Shown here piece by piece: positions 12,944-26,066 of a stretch of DNA of 64,000 nucleotides; within the stretch, counting starts at the first letter, position 1; the number at the start of each line of letters is the position of its first letter. The DNA comes from Neoscytalidium dimidiatum. Its lineage: Eukaryota; Ascomycota; Dothideomycetes; Botryosphaeriales; Botryosphaeriaceae. A program made the position numbers and the translations under genes. The notes under the pieces were generated by a model that saw only the letters and a list, made by a program, of their open reading frames with translations, did no database searches and had not been told where the DNA came from. The stretch is from NCBI GenBank assembly GCA_037367355.1, contig CM074701.1, positions 1,240,001-1,304,000 of the forward strand, read 5' to 3'.

Positions 12944-14578
12944 TCAGCCGGCCTGCCTTCTTGTCACAGGAGTATGCACCCTCCCACTGGCCAACCCCAC
13001 CGCGTTCCCAAAGTAGTCACCCCTCTGTGCGAAAGGGCTTCCCTCAGCGCCAGCGGTTGGCGTGCCAAAGGGCTGTTTAGCTGCCGGCGTGACAGCCGCG
13101 CTCGACTGCTCGATAACTAGCGGCGGCGCAAGGGGATCGGTGCAGAAGATAGCCAGCAGCTTGTCAACCGTCTCGCGGAGCTGTTCCATGTGCAGAGTGA
13201 GATGCTCCGTAGATATGTAGTTACGCTGCCGAGGGACGAAGAAGGGTCCAAGTAGTCAGCCAAGAGCTTCGAGCACCTGCCGTTCGCATGGAGGGAGGGG
13301 GGACCTGCTCACCATCGCAAACACCGTCCCGCGATACACCTGGTGGTACATGAGCTTATACTCCTCGTCCTTCGCCGCGTCCTCGGGCGAAACATCCTCA
13401 CCCGCATCCACCGCAGCCGTCGCCGTTGACCCCTTTCTCACCCGCTTCCGCTGCTGCAGCCCGTACATCCGCATCCCAGCCATCACAAGCCGAGAAATGG
13501 TGTCCTTATTCCGCGACTCCAGCGTCTGCTGCTGCTGCTGCCCCCCCTCCGCGGCATTCCCCTCCGCAACGCTCGTGACCCGCGACAAGCTCGACCGCTT
13601 GCTCCCTTCTAGTAGCGACGACGCTTTCCTGCCGCCGCTACTGCCGCCGCCGCCGCCAAGCGCCGTCGCCACCGCCACCTGCGCGTGCGCATCCCCGCCC
13701 AAGCTCGGCGACCGCGACAGCGTCCGCCCGGCCCTCGCGCCGTCCGCCGACGCGGGCCTGCCGGAGAGGTCGTTCTGGGCATCGAACACCCCCGATGACG
13801 ACCGCTTGTGCTGGATCGGCAGCGTCGGGCCGGGGGACGGTCTGGCGGCTGCGGCCGCGGCCGCGGCGGCCGCTATGCTCTCGCCGCCCTTGCGGCGGGC
13901 GCGCTTGCGGCGCTCGGCGGCTTCGTCGAAGAGGGAGGAGACGCTGTGGCGCTTGCGGGTGTGGTTGGAGGAGGGCTCGTTCGGGTCGGGGAAGAGGGGC
14001 GGGAGGAACTCGCCGGTCGTGGGGGATTCGGAGAAGGCGGAGAGGTTGGGGGATAGAGGGGGCGTGGTGACGGCGGGGAGCCTTTGGAGGAGCTCGGCGG
14101 AGAGAGGGAGGGCGAGGATGCGGAGGGCACTGGTGTCAGGCGGGGAGGAGGGGTCCGGGCCGGCTGCGTAGAAGAGGATTTCGGTCACAGAGGTGGTTGT
14201 ACTCTTGGTGGCTTCTCGTCGGACTTCTGTCAAGATGCCGATGGGTGATTGCACGGTGGAGGAATGCCACCATGGTTTTGCGCCTTGGTCCTCGCCATGG
14301 CTACCGAGTAGGAGGGCGCTGAACCAGTCTTGAGTTGCGTCTGAGTTCGAGTAGACGTCTAGAGGCGAGCTGACGGCGAGATACAGAGGTATACGCGCGA
14401 CATCAACCGCAGCCAAAAAGCGAAGTGAGACACGGCCGAGAGACGGGACAGCCCCAGTTGTCGCGACGAGCTCGATGTCTGAGGAATTATTAGCGATGAG
14501 TACAGTTCGAGGCATGGAATACACACTTCGGATTTTATGGCCATCGGGAAGCTCAATCTCACCTGCCCAGACGTCCAT
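12944..14578 (-). CDS. SLD7: DNA replication initiation regulator Sld7
   Basis: Exons on the minus strand are 14578..13313 and 13225..12944, giving 515 residues. The gene is recognised by the C-terminal Sld7 domain: ISRLVMAGMRMYGLQQRK, then EEYKLMYHQVYRGTVFAM, then across the intron RNYISTEHL and LRETVDKLLAIFCTDPL. In yeast Sld7 binds Sld3 and helps load Cdc45 at firing origins, so a nuclear replication-initiation role is expected. The middle of the protein is Ser/Ala/Gly-rich, with an 11-residue alanine run and a basic RKRARRK stretch that could be a nuclear signal. An in-frame 48-bp segment at 14526..14479 has a GTGTGT donor, a GCTAAT branch and a TCAG acceptor. If it is spliced, the protein loses 16 residues near position 18. 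Confidence 0.82.
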
Positions 14579-14771
14579 GGCGGAGTAGATTGGGTGGGGT
14601 CGTAGCCAACGGGTGGAACAGCGCTGACGTTGCAGGACTCGGTTGACGCGTCGCGCGTCGCGTCGGGAGATTCGCGATCACATGACGACCTTGGCTGCTT
14701 CTCCAATTTCGAAAGGTATCATATTTCATGCATTAAAGTACAGTACATATTCATTTAGCAGTTGCATCAAG

Positions 14772-16641
14772 CTATGAGGAACCCCACCGTTTCCAGAACT
14801 TCCACCCGCCCTTTTCTCCCTTTTCTCGCTTGCTTCCTATTCTCCACCAATAAATCGGCACGCCAGCCAGAATGAAGGTAAGAACAATGAGCGTCTGGAT
14901 GGGTTCTGCAATCACCGCCCTACTGACCAGAAACAGACTCACACAGCAGAAAATCACTGGCGTAGTGATCCACGTCTTGTACGGTCTTTCAAGTTCCGGC
15001 TCCTTGACCCTCAGCACAATGAGTCCCAACACCGTGAAGAAGTAAAACGTGTACCCCGCAACACCATAAAAGGTGACCAGAGTGTCGAATTCGCCAATGA
15101 CGACATAGACAGCTGTCAGAGTAGCATTGAGCAACATGGCGTTGATGGGTGTGAAGAACACGCCTACATCATCGGAAATCATGCGCGCGAAGCGTCCAGC
15201 AGATCGACCTCCTCTGTTCCCCAAACGCACGGCTGTCCTCTTACCAACACCAATCTTGCCAAAAAGCTCAGGCAGGTAGCCCTCCTTGCCAGCAGCATAC
15301 ACCAGCCTTCCACTCGTGAATGTAGTAGCGTTCAACGCACCAAAACAGCTTCCTCCAACAATGAGTGCAAGAATGAGAGATCCAACGGGTCCGAGAACTT
15401 GTGAGCCGAACGCAACGGCAACCGTGTTGCTGGATTCGATCGTCGACGACGGGAGGACGAGGAAATAAGAGACATTCGCGAGAAGGTAACTCAGGATTAC
15501 CAGTGGGAGAGAGGTGTGGATAACCCGCGGGAGGTCGCGCGAAGGATTCACGAATTCCCCAGTGACATAATTGACCTGCTTTTGTCAGCAAGAAGAAAGC
15601 CATAGTGTATCGGAGACTTACATTGTCCCAACCGTCAAACGCCCAAAGCCCTGCGTACAGAGCGACGGCCAGATTGGAGATGTTTTCGTTGGTGCCCTCA
15701 AACCAGCCCTTGGACTTCCAGTCATCGCTTGCATTCCCTTTCCAAGACCATCCCGTAACTGCAACGACAATTCCAGTGATCGTAACTCCAAGCAATGCAA
15801 CGAATTTAAGAAACATGAAAAAGTCGGCGCTCCTGGTACCAAGCTTGGTGGAGACGCAGTTCAAGAACGTGACCAGTATCAAACCACCCAGGGCAACGCC
15901 TTTATTAAGCCAGAAGCTGATCTCCATGGCGTCCGGACCAATGACGGCGCGTACGCAGTACTCCCCAAAAATGATGGCGATGATGGCGGCTGATCCAGGC
16001 TTCAGCACCATCACGGCGCACCACGTGAACAGGAAGCCGGCCCATTCTCCAAAGATTTTGGACAGGTAGACCTGCGCGCCTCCGTTGAGTGGAATAGCGC
16101 CTCCCAGCTCCGCATAGCTCGCCGCGCCGGTCCAGGCGAGTACACCCGCAACGACCCAGATTATAAGCGCGGCACCTGGCGACCCGGCATTGGCGTTAAC
16201 TTGGCTTGGGGAGGAGAAGATGCCTGAGCCGATAATCAGGCCAATAACCAGCGACAGGCCGTTCAAGTAGGTCAAAGACTTGTGTTTCTCCAGCGACCCG
16301 CCATGAAGCGCGCTTGTGGAATCGAAATTTGTGGTCGAAGGCGCGCCGAGAGCTGTGTATCCGCCGGCGGTAGTGGACAAAGGGAAGAGGTTGGATGCGA
16401 AGTCAAAGGCGGAGGAGACCGAGTAGGAGCGGCCATGACGACCCAGGCTCGCGGGATTCTGGTCGTTCAGAGGATCCTCCTCGTCGAGCGACAGGCGGCG
16501 CGACGAAGCGGCGCCAGAGTCCGAGGAGAGAGAGCTCCTCCGTGAAGGCTGGGAGGACGAGGCAAGGGAGGCTAGCTCGAGCGAGTCGCGGAGGGGTTCG
16601 CGGGTGGAGAGGTTGGCATAGCCGCCGGTCGCAGGAGACAT
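14772..16641 (-). CDS. SLC7-type amino acid transporter (APC superfamily)
   Basis: Exons 16641..15622 and 15575..14772 encode 607 residues. The 46-bp intron has a GTAAGT donor and a GCAG acceptor and joins WDN to VNYVTGEF. A Ser-rich cytosolic tail of about 120 residues is followed by roughly twelve membrane segments. The first core helix reads GLSLVIGLIIGSGIFSSPS, the unwound substrate-binding GSGIF helix of the APC fold. The conserved FDGWDNVNYV stretch in helix 6 and the YGVAGYTFYFFTVLGL and KEPELERPYKTW stretches match fungal LAT/methionine-permease-like carriers. It probably moves large neutral or sulfur amino acids across the plasma membrane or vacuole. An in-frame ATG at 16794 would add 51 residues. 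I prefer 16641 because the extra part has no recognisable character. The start faces LEU-RS across 336 bp. Confidence 0.88.
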
Positions 16642-16977
16642 GGCGGGTTTGAAGGTCGGAGATCGGGGGAGGAGGGCTAGCTGTGTCGCGGACGGCGCAG
16701 AGCCATGCTCGTCGAGGAGAGGAAGTGTGGAAGAGGTGATTCGAGGGCAAGTCGCAACTTGTGCACTTGGCGCAGGGGAACGGGCGACTGGCACTGACGC
16801 TCTAGGGCACTGGGCACTTGATTGACGCGCCGAAGCTCACTAGCGGCCCGGGCCAAGACGCGCCCGGAGCTTGACATTTTTGCCCACCGCCTTCGATCGC
16901 ACGCCCTCGTCCCGACCCGGCCGACTCTACGCGCACGCAAACAATGTCCCGCTGACTTCGCGCCGCCAGGACAGCCG
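16642..16977. promoter_or_regulatory. Divergent promoter, transporter / mitochondrial LeuRS
   Basis: 336 bp separate the two divergent start codons, so both promoters must overlap or abut here. The upstream in-frame extensions of both genes fall in this interval, which is why their exact starts remain uncertain. I see no clear TATA box. Confidence 0.5.
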
Positions 16978-19900
16978 ATGAAGGGTCTCAATGCGTTCGC
17001 TGCCGGCCTGCGACGGCCTCAAAGGCTGCTGCCCCCGCTGAACGCCCGCGCCGTCTTTTTCCGCACCGCTTTCACCCAGCCAGACCGTCTCGACTTCCAG
17101 GCAATTGACGCGAAGTGGCGCCAGCGATGGGCAGACGCCGCTGCCAATGCCTCTGCCAATGCCTCCACTGCGAGGCCCTCTGGCCTGACTGGCCGCCCGA
17201 AGGCCTACGTTCTCCCCATGTTCCCATATCCGTCCGGTATTCTCCATCTCGGTCATCTCCGCGTCTACACCATCTCCGACGTCATCGCACGCTTCAAACA
17301 CATGCAGGGTCATGATGTGATACACCCTATGGGCTGGGATGCCTTCGGTCTGCCCGCTGAGAATGCGGCTATCGAGAGGGGAATCGATCCTGCGCAGTGG
17401 ACCACTTCCAATATCGCTAAGATGAAGCATCAGCTGCAGGGAATGAACGGACGCTGGGATTGGGATAGGGTACGTCGGAGTCTAGCTCAGCTCCGTCCAT
17501 ATATAGCTAATGAAAGATTGTCCCTCATCAGGAACTCATGACATGTGACCCTGCTTTCTACAAGCACACCCAGCGCCTCTTCCTCCTGCTGCATGAACGC
17601 GGCTTAGCATACCGGGCGAAATCTCTTGTCAATTGGGATCCTGTCGAAGGAACGGTCCTCGCCAACGAACAGGTTAGTGCGTCTGAACCCTGTATATAGA
17701 CGTCTCTAAACCCCTCAGGTCGATGCAAATGGTCGATCGTGGAGATCTGGCGCCAAGGTCGAGAAGCTCCATTTGGAGCAGTGGTTCCTGCGTATCACCG
17801 ATTTCAAAGAAGACCTTCTCAAAGACCTTGATCTCTTGGCCAAGGATGGTCGCTGGCCTGAACGCGTGCTTTCTATGCAGAAAAACTGGCTTGGGAAGTC
17901 AAAAGGATCAAAACTTCACTTCCAGATTGAAAGCTCCCCAGAAGCCAAGCCTCTCGCTGACGTCGAAGTCTTCACAACTCGGGCAGATACTCTTTTTGGC
18001 GTGCAATATATTGCACTGTCCCTGAATCATCCGTTTGTGCAGGAAAGGGCACAGTCCGACCCAAGCCTTAGGGTATTCTTGGAGAAAGCTGGCAATTTGC
18101 CAGCAGATTCCAAGGACGGTTTTCTAATTCCTGGTGTATATGCTGTCAATCCTGCGTCCGAGCTTGCCACGGCCAATACCAAAGTTCAGGATCCGCTGCC
18201 TGTTTACGTGGCACCGTATGTTCTGGATGATTATGGATCAGGGGCTGTAATGGGAGTACCTGGCCATGACACCCGAGATCATGCATTTTGGAGGAAAAAT
18301 CAGGGGAACAACCCTGTTGTGTCAGTTGTCACCCCGGATCATGCCGGATCATCAGCAGCATCCCCACCGGTAGGCGAAAACGAAGCATTTGTCCACAAAG
18401 GGAAATTGAATCACCTGTGCGGTCGTTTCGAGGGTCTCCCATCGGACGACGCCATCGAGCTCATTGTTAAAGATCTCCAAAATAACGGCCAGAAAGCCGA
18501 GCACATCGACAACTGGCGTCTCCGTGACTGGCTGATAAGTCGGCAGCGTTACTGGGGTACTCCAATCCCAATCATTCATTGCGACTCCTGCGGCCCAGTT
18601 CCTGTTCCCGAATCGGATCTTCCCGTAGAGCTTCCCAAACTAAAACATGGCCAGATCCTAGGCAAGGGAGGCAATCCCCTTGCTGATATACCAGAATTCG
18701 TCAACACGACATGTCCCAGTTGCCATAGTCCCGCTAGACGCGAAACGGACACCATGGACACATTCATGGATTCTTCTTGGTACTTTTTCCGGTTTGCAGA
18801 CCCGCAGAATGACAAAGCGCCCATCTCTGCAGAGATTGCGGATGCTCGTCTCCCCGTTGATGTCTACATCGGTGGTGTCGAGCATGCTATCCTTCACCTC
18901 CTTTATGCGCGGTTCATCTCAAAGTTCCTCTCCACTACGCCCCTATGGCCCAGTGGGGGAGGGCCTGAGAACAAGGGCGAACCATTCTGGAAGCTCATCA
19001 CCCAGGGAATGGTTCACGGTAAGACTTACACTGACCCCGAATCTGGCCGCTTCCTCAAGCCTGAAGAAGTAGATCTGAGAAATCCCTCCAAACCGATCAT
19101 CAAGGCGAATGGGAAACCCCCCAATGTTAGCTTCGAAAAGATGTCCAAGAGCAAATACAATGGTGTTGACCCTGGTGATTGCATTGCCAAATACGGCGCA
19201 GATGCGACCCGCGCACACATGCTATTCCAAGCTCCAGTCACTGAAGTTCTTGAATGGGACGAGGCCAAAATCTCCGGAATTCAGCGATGGCTGCAGAGAG
19301 TATGGCGTGTCACTCAGCGTGCCATCGAGTTGAAGCCTCCAGAAAACTTCCGAAATGACAAGCTCATGGATATCCCAGTAGCAGACGACATCACCCTTGC
19401 TACACACCAGACAATCAAATCCGTCACGACCTCGCTGACATCAACCTACTCTCTCAACACCGTCATTTCGGATCTCACCAAACTCACCAACACTTTGGAC
19501 AGTCTCCAAGCTAAAGCTCTTATGGACAACGTGCTCGCCTCACCCGCCGCACTGACCTACTTCTCCCACACCTACCGCCGTGGCGTCAAGTCACTCCTCA
19601 CCATGCTCGCCCCCATCTGCCCAGCCTTCGCCGAGGAGTGCTGGGAAACCCTCCACCTCGCCCTCGCCTCCGAACGCCCGGACGCAGCAACCAACACTAC
19701 ACCCACCGTCTCGAGCATCTTCGACGAGCTCGTCCCCTCGCACAGCGACGACCTCATCCACGTGCTCTCCCGCCGCTCCATGACCACCGCCGTCCAGGTC
19801 AATGGCAAGTTCATGTTCACGCTCGACCTGCGCGCCCCGCCCGACCACCTAGTCGGCTCGCACCGCATGCTGCAACTCACCGACGACAGGGACCGCGCGT

Positions 19901-20238
19901 CCGATCCGGCCGTCATCGGCGACACCCTGCCCGCCCACGACATCCCCGTCGGGAAGTTCGTCGTCACGCCCCTCGAGGCCTGGTTGACCGCGCACGTCTT
20001 CGCGTCCGGCCAGGGCTCGCGGATCTTCGGCGTGAACGGTCGGTACTCTCAGTTCGAACCGCAGAAGTTGATCCGCAAGATCGTTGTGGTCAAGGGCGGG
20101 CAGACGGTGAACTTCGTGATCCCGAGGGTGACCCGGAAGAGCGTCAAGGCAAGAGAGATGAAGGAGTTGGAGAGGCTAACGAATGAGGAGGAGAAGGCGA
20201 GATCTGCAAAGCAAGACGGGAAATGGAAGAGGAATTAA
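16978..20238 (+). CDS. Mitochondrial leucyl-tRNA synthetase
   Basis: Exons 16978..17469, 17532..17672 and 17719..20238 encode 1050 residues, in phase at both junctions. The class I HIGH signature appears as HLGH in [11 protein letters not shown] near residue 88, and the second signature as KMSKS in [11 protein letters not shown]. The CP1 editing domain shows the threonine-rich [10 protein letters not shown] and the [16 protein letters not shown] motif with its conserved aspartate. The EMDS-like [13 protein letters not shown] and the short C-terminal domain are bacterial-type LeuRS features. The first ~40 residues are Arg-rich, Ala-rich and free of acids ([18 protein letters not shown]), a good mitochondrial presequence. 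It charges mitochondrial tRNA-Leu. An in-frame ATG at 16822 would extend the protein by 52 residues, but the presequence argues for 16978. Confidence 0.94.
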
Positions 20239-20589
20239 GGCGACAATGATGTAGAGACTAAAGATTTCACGTGTACTTCAAGCGAGAAAGCTTCAATGTT
20301 TGTATGATAGCGGAATTGTAGATGCGCCGTGGGGGAAGAGCAAATGCGACGGAATTCACTCTAATCAGTACAGGCGTTACGAACCCCCTCCCCACAATGA
20401 TTGTTTTCAGTGGGAACAGTCTTTGCAATTCGTCACACAGTCACCTATGTGCAACACACCAAGCAGTATCACCCATTGCAATATTAACAGTTACGTATGA
20501 ACAAGTGGAATTACTAAAAACGTCCATCTGCTCCAACTTCCTATCTATCCCACACTCCAATCCTCTTTTCGACCCATCGGCTTCTCCAT
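20239..20589. other. Spacer between convergent LeuRS and DHR1
   Basis: These 351 bp hold the two 3' flanks. I see nothing else in them. Confidence 0.5.
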
Positions 20590-23500
20590 CTATCCAAGCA
20601 CCTCCGCAACAACCCATCCCTTCCCACCGCCCTCCCTCCTCTGCACCACCCTCTTCGCCGGCAACGGCCAGCCCAATCCGCCCTTCTCCCCCACCAAACT
20701 CGGCACGACATAACACTCCCTCTGCTCCTTACCCTTCTCATCCCTCCCCTTTTCCACGATCTTCCCGACAGGCTTGCCCCACTGCAGCAACGGCGTACCC
20801 TTCGCCAGCGCGGTCAACTGCGCGCCGGTGATGGCGCAGAGGGGGTGCATGCGGACCTTGGGAATCTTATCAGCGCCGATAGCAGATGGCGCGGCGCGCT
20901 GGAGGTGCGAGTAGACGATGTACTGCGGGAGAGACTTCACCGACTGGTGGGCCAGGACGGAGGATGGGTGGATGAAAACGAACTTCTGTTCGGGAGAGTC
21001 GGCTGACGGGCCGTAACGTTCGTGGCTGGGGAAGAGAGTGATGTAGGGGACGTCGGTTGCGCGTTTGGGTTTGCGGGCAGGCAGGTCGGTGACGTTTGGG
21101 CAGAGGTCGGCACGCTGGGCGACCTGGTCGACGAAGCCGGCGGCAACAATGTAGTTGAGCTTGGCGATTTGGTCTTTGGTGGGTGGCGGGAGCGACGGTT
21201 CGTACTTGGTGATGCCGCAGCGAGGGTTCTCTTTGCGGACGATGTTGGTGAGTTGCTGGCGTAGTTGTGTGGCTTCTTGGAGAGCCTTCAGGCGTAAGAA
21301 CATGTCTGAGGCGAAATCTTCAGGAGATCTCTTGCGTTCGGCGGCGAATGCACACAAGGCTGCGAGCAGCTTAGATGCGTCGCTAGTGCGGTCTAATTTG
21401 GATAGCGTGGCGTGCGCGGTGTTGTACGCTTTCCGGCGTCTCTCCCTCGCCTCTTCCTCAATGTTGTCGGCGTGAGATCTTATGTGGTCATCATCTTGTT
21501 GTTCTAAGGCGAGGTTGAGGAGGTTCTCGGGAATGAATACGTCAGGCACTGCCAGAGCAGATACCAGAGCGATGATGTAGGCAGCCAGACCATGATTTTG
21601 GCCGATAACAAGCATCCGCGAAAAACGCGGGCTGAGAGGGTAGACGGACAGCTGCCGGCCTTGGGGAGTAACCTTGCCATCCTCATCTATAGCATTCAGA
21701 TACTGCAACAACTTCTCTGCTTTGGCAAGCTGCTCTCTGTCTGGTGGGGTTGGAAAGGGATAGTTGACGACCTTGTGAATACCCATACTTTTAAGCTGGA
21801 GAACCAGACCTTCAATTGGTGTCCGAAGAATCTCTGGTTCTGCATACTGCTCAAAGTCTCTCTCGTAGACAGCAGATGAATAAAATCTGTAGCAGTGACC
21901 GGGCCCAGTACGACCGGCACGACCGGCACGCTGCTCAGCACTAGCCTTACTGATCCAACCGACCTCGAAGCTCTGGACACCGGTTGTCCGGTCGTATTTC
22001 CTTTCCTTAGATCTTCCGCAGTCAAACACGTAGCGAATACCAGGAATCGTCAAACTCGTCTCTGCAACGTTCGTGGCCAAAACGATTAATCGTGACCCGT
22101 CGGGTGGTGGTTCGAATACCCTTAATTGCTGTTTTGTGGGCAGTTGCGAGTACAACGGGAGGACATGGACTTTCAGCGTCGGTGTTTCTTCACCTTCCTC
22201 TGCTATGTCAAACTCCTTATCGTCTTCGTCGTCGAGACCGTGAATTTCCGATTCATCGTCAGATCCATCATCGTAATCTTCCATGGTTCTTTCATCGCCT
22301 ATCTCGAGGTCTTCCGCCTCAAGCGGAGCATCTGCGGCAGAAACACGGACAGGAGGTTGCTTAACATCAGCGCCCTGCGTCGATGGAAAGGCCTGCTTCA
22401 GTCGCTTCGCGAGTGTTGTGATCTCATTCTGGCCGGTCAAAAATACGAGCATACCACCAGGTGGTAACTTCCTGTGCCCTCTCTTGATTTTCTGGAACGC
22501 TTCCTCGAGATAATCCATTCTAGTCCGTCGAGCAAAATGGACGGTGACTGGATACTGTCTTCCTTCGGCCTTGAGGAGTGGGGGAGAGCCGTATCTGAAT
22601 AGCCGTGAATTTTCGGTAAAGTCGGAAATGCGGAGAGTCGCAGACATGATGATAAGCTTAAGAGGCTTCACCTTGGGGTCTTCCTTCATTAGATTACGTC
22701 GAAGGTCCACAATTCGACTCATCATTCCAATGAGAATGTCGGTATTGACGCTGCGCTCGTGTGCTTCATCGATGACAATAGCAGAATACTGAGGCAACGA
22801 GATGTCCTGGGCGATTTCTCTGAGAAGGATGCCGTCGGTCATGAACTTGACAGCAGTATCTTCCCCTGTTGACGCGTCGAAACGAATCTAGTCAAAGGTC
22901 AGTCATATGCATAGCATACATGGAAATTTGGCGGATTGTCCAGATGCAAATACTTGAAACAGAGTTGGCAAGTCACGAAGTATCCACAGTGATCGGTTTA
23001 TTGCTTACCTGATAACCAACCCGCTTACCAGCACTACCCAGCTCTTCACCAACCCGATTCGCCATACTGACAGCTGCCACTCGTCTCGGCTGCGTGACAC
23101 CAATCATTCCCGGCGTAGGTCCCTTTGGATCGCCATATCCAGCCTCATACAAGAATTGAGGAACCTGCGTCGTCTTACCACTACCGGTAGCTCCCCAAAC
23201 GACCACCACATCATTGTTGTGTATTGCCTCCATGATCTTCTGCTCTTCAGCCACCACGGGCAATTTCAAGCGTGCTTCTTGGACCTCCTCAGGTCGTTCC
23301 ACAGTCACACTATATGCCTTCCTCCATGCGTCCGTCGCTGTCTTGGTCGCAAGTTCTGGTGGCAGGGGTTCTTCCTCAGGAGCACGGGGTTGGAAGTTCG
23401 CCGGTTTCGCGGGTAATACGGGTAGTGCTTCAATATTCGTTGAAGGGGTGTACCCGACAGTCTTGTTCCTCTCTGCTGTTGCCCACGCTTTGAAAGCTGA

Positions 23501-24611
23501 CGATCTTTCTTTTCTCTCCTGTTTTGCAGCGGCTTCTGATTCTCCTGAGGATGCCTCCTCAGATTCATCCTCATCTGAGCTCTCACTATCTTCATTTTCT
23601 TCCCCGTCTTCCTCTTCCTCGGCAGATCCTTCCTCTTCACTGTCTCCCTCTTCCTCGCCCTCCTCATCATCGCTGACTGCGCTCCAGCCGCTTGCACTGC
23701 TCGCATCATCGTCCGAGCCCTTATCACCCTCACCCTCGGAGCTGAATCCCTCCCATTCCGGTTCCGGCTGTTGGGCTGTGAACTTCAAGGCCGGCTTCGC
23801 TATCCTTTTCCTCTTTTTTATCACAGGTCTTCCATCCTCGTCCAGCTCGAGCGGCCTCTTCAATCCACTTCCGAATGTAACCGCAGCGTGCGCGGGTTTG
23901 TCGTTCTGCCCCTCTTGCTCATGGGGTCTCAAAGCATTCCCGTTTGTCTTTTCGCTCTGTGTGTCTTCTATTTGCTCATCACCCTCATCTTCCGAGTCTG
24001 TATGGTATCCTAGATCCTTCTTCTCTGGTCTCGAGGCGTCCTTAAGGATATGATGGTTCTTTTCGACGTCGATTCCGGCTTCCTTCTCACGTCTCGCTCG
24101 TTCCAAAATCTCTCGTCTCGACTTGCTGGTATGGCTCAGTTGTTTCGCGCTTTGCAGGAGGCTAGTATCGGTTTTGAGTGTTGCGAGCTTCTTCATAAGC
24201 TCGAGGTTTTCTTCCTTCTTGAGCTTATTATCCTGTTGCGCGCAAACAGATTAGCCTCAATTCCGTATTTCGAGCCACAGACCTCATGAACCAGAGCCAC
24301 AACAATTGCTCTATCTTCTGAATGCGCACAAAATGTGCACCCTTTCCTTTCTCTCCAAAACCACTTACAATGTACTTATCCAGCCTCTTCTGCTTCTTCT
24401 TGCTGATCTTGCTTTGCGGCTGTTGAGCGCGCAGCTCCTCCCTCAATTTCGCCCTCCTCTCGTCCTTGTCAGCCTTTGCCGACGGCAATATAACGTCCGC
24501 GTTCGCATCGCCGGAGGCCTGGATGCCGACTTTCGCCGCCGCTTTTTGGCGCTCCTCCTCCTCGCGCACACGATGCTTGTGCTTCCGCTGCCGAGGAACG
24601 AATTTGCCCAT
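20590..24611 (-). CDS. ECM16: DEAH-box RNA helicase of 18S rRNA maturation (Dhr1/Ecm16, DHX37)
   Basis: Three exons on the minus strand, 24611..24369, 24232..23009 and 22887..20590, encode 1254 residues. The N-terminal ~85 residues are Lys/Arg-rich (KISKKKQKRLDKYI), followed by a long Asp/Glu/Ser block near residues 190-280. The helicase core has motif I GATGSGKTTQVPQF, motif II DEAH in VIDEAHERSVNTD, motif III SAT in IMSATLRISDF, and motif VI QRAGRAGRTGPGHCYR. The winged-helix/ratchet region and an OB-fold that ends in a basic tail follow. The split exons join cleanly at GKRVGYQ/IRFDAST. In yeast this helicase releases U3 snoRNA from pre-18S rRNA in the nucleolus. Length and N-terminal layout fit Dhr1 and not the splicing DEAH proteins Prp2/16/22/43. 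It is divergent from PAC3 across 398 bp. Confidence 0.92.
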
Positions 24612-25009
24612 GGTGGCGAATCGAGGTGCAAGCGGGTGCGGCGGCGTGAGAGATTTTGGTCGCGGGCGACAATAATTCCAGTTGCGGGACGAGCTCTGGG
24701 GAAAAAATGTCGGACTCGCATGCGCAGGGTGCCAAACCCAAAAGCTGGCCGCCCATCACACCTCCTGCGAGCGCGCTGATCGGCCAATAATTTTTAACGA
24801 GCTCACTTCTCATGCTCGCAGCGCTGGCCCGAGCGCGCTCTCAGCACACCGCCTTCGGAGGTTGCTCGTGCAAACGCCGACAAGAAAGTACGAGAGCTCC
24901 AAGAATGCGCAAAGCTCGCTGCCGGTGCCACAGAACCTCGAGATCACCGCCGCCAAAAATTTGGTTCTCGTTACCGCGGAAATTAATCAGCATCAGTCAG
25001 TTATCCAGC
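24612..25009. promoter_or_regulatory. Divergent promoter, DHR1 / PAC3
   Basis: 398 bp lie between the two start codons. A ribosome-assembly and a proteasome-assembly gene share this spacer, so co-expression is possible, but I see no specific element that proves it. Confidence 0.45.
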
Positions 25010-25626
25010 ATGCCTGACTTCCCAGTCAACCCGGAGGCGTTCCCCGCAAGCACGCGCACCAGCGCCGGCGAAGTCGACGGCGTGCACACGGACGTCATGG
25101 TGTTGAGGTTCGCGGACAAGATCATGGTCACGATAACGCAAGGCGGGCGGCTGGCGCATTGGGTACGTATAACAGCTATCCAGGCGCTCTCCCCAACTAC
25201 CTCAAATCCTGGAGAAAGAACCTCCAGGAAATTGCTCTCAACCCAGCTCGCTGGTGCCTGAGCCCGCTGCTCACGCCGTCTCTGCCCTCCCAGGTCCACG
25301 TCCCCCTCGACCACCCCACGGCCGACCCGACCTCGACCGCCGCGCCGCCCACGTCCTTCGAAGACGACGATGCCGACGCCGACGACCCGGCCTCCAGGCT
25401 GGACCTGCTCCCCATGGCGCATCTGACGGCGACGACGGTGCTGGGCGGGACAGTGCCCGAGCGCGATACCGCGGGGCAACTGGTGGCGGCGCAGGTGGCG
25501 AGCGCGATCGCGACCAAGGATCCGGAGGAGCGGCGGCTGGTGGTGGTGGGGATGGGGTTCGAGAAGAGGGACATGAGTAGGGAGGCGTTTGTGGATTTGG
25601 TGGGGTTGGTGATGGGCTGCTTGTAG
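25010..25626 (+). CDS. Proteasome assembly chaperone 3-like protein
   Basis: Exons 25010..25162 and 25294..25626 encode 161 residues. The intron (131 bp) has a GTACGT donor and a CCCAG acceptor and joins GGRLAHW to VHVPLD. The N-terminal part (DGVHTDVMVLRFADKIMVTITQGGRLAHW) and the C-terminal VPERDTAGQLVAAQVASAI and VVVGMGF segments resemble the Pac3/Pba3 (Dmp3) fold, which pairs with Pba4 to assemble the 20S alpha ring. An acidic insert (SFEDDDADADD) lies between them. Length fits the family. I am fairly sure of the family, less so of the exact intron because alternative acceptors exist nearby. Confidence 0.72.
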
Positions 25627-26066
25627 GGAGGTGGGGAAAACGCGGTTCATTAATTTTTTTTTGTGGGCACAGTGACTTGAATGAGAAAGTGGCGGCGGGA
25701 GATTTGCAGTCAAGTGGCTATAGCAAGGGACGACATTGGATTTAAAGGTTTGTGGGATATTCAATCATTCTGCGGGCTTGGTGCTGATATTTACAGGCAT
25801 GATAAGGCAGAGGATCACATAAGATGATTGAAGAGAGACAAGAAGATATCATAGGCAGTAAGGGACTCCGCAGAGTCGCATCCATTCGTAGAATCATGAT
25901 ACCCTATACTCTATGATTCCTTGGACCAATCGTCGATTGGTCATTTTGTCCATTATCCCCATGAACGCCATGTTCCTCTTTGCAATATTCAACTAGGACC
26001 ACATTCAGTCTAAGATAAAGCCAATTTTTCCCAACGCCGATAAATGCAAGAATACAGTCGTATCAT
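25627..26066. other. Spacer between convergent PAC3 and FES1
   Basis: These 440 bp contain the two 3' flanks and are AT-richer than the genes on either side. I see no gene in them. Confidence 0.5.

Noticed and set aside
13350..14171. 273-residue plus-strand frame opposite SLD7
   Set aside because: A Ser/Ala/Pro-rich mirror of the low-complexity middle of Sld7.
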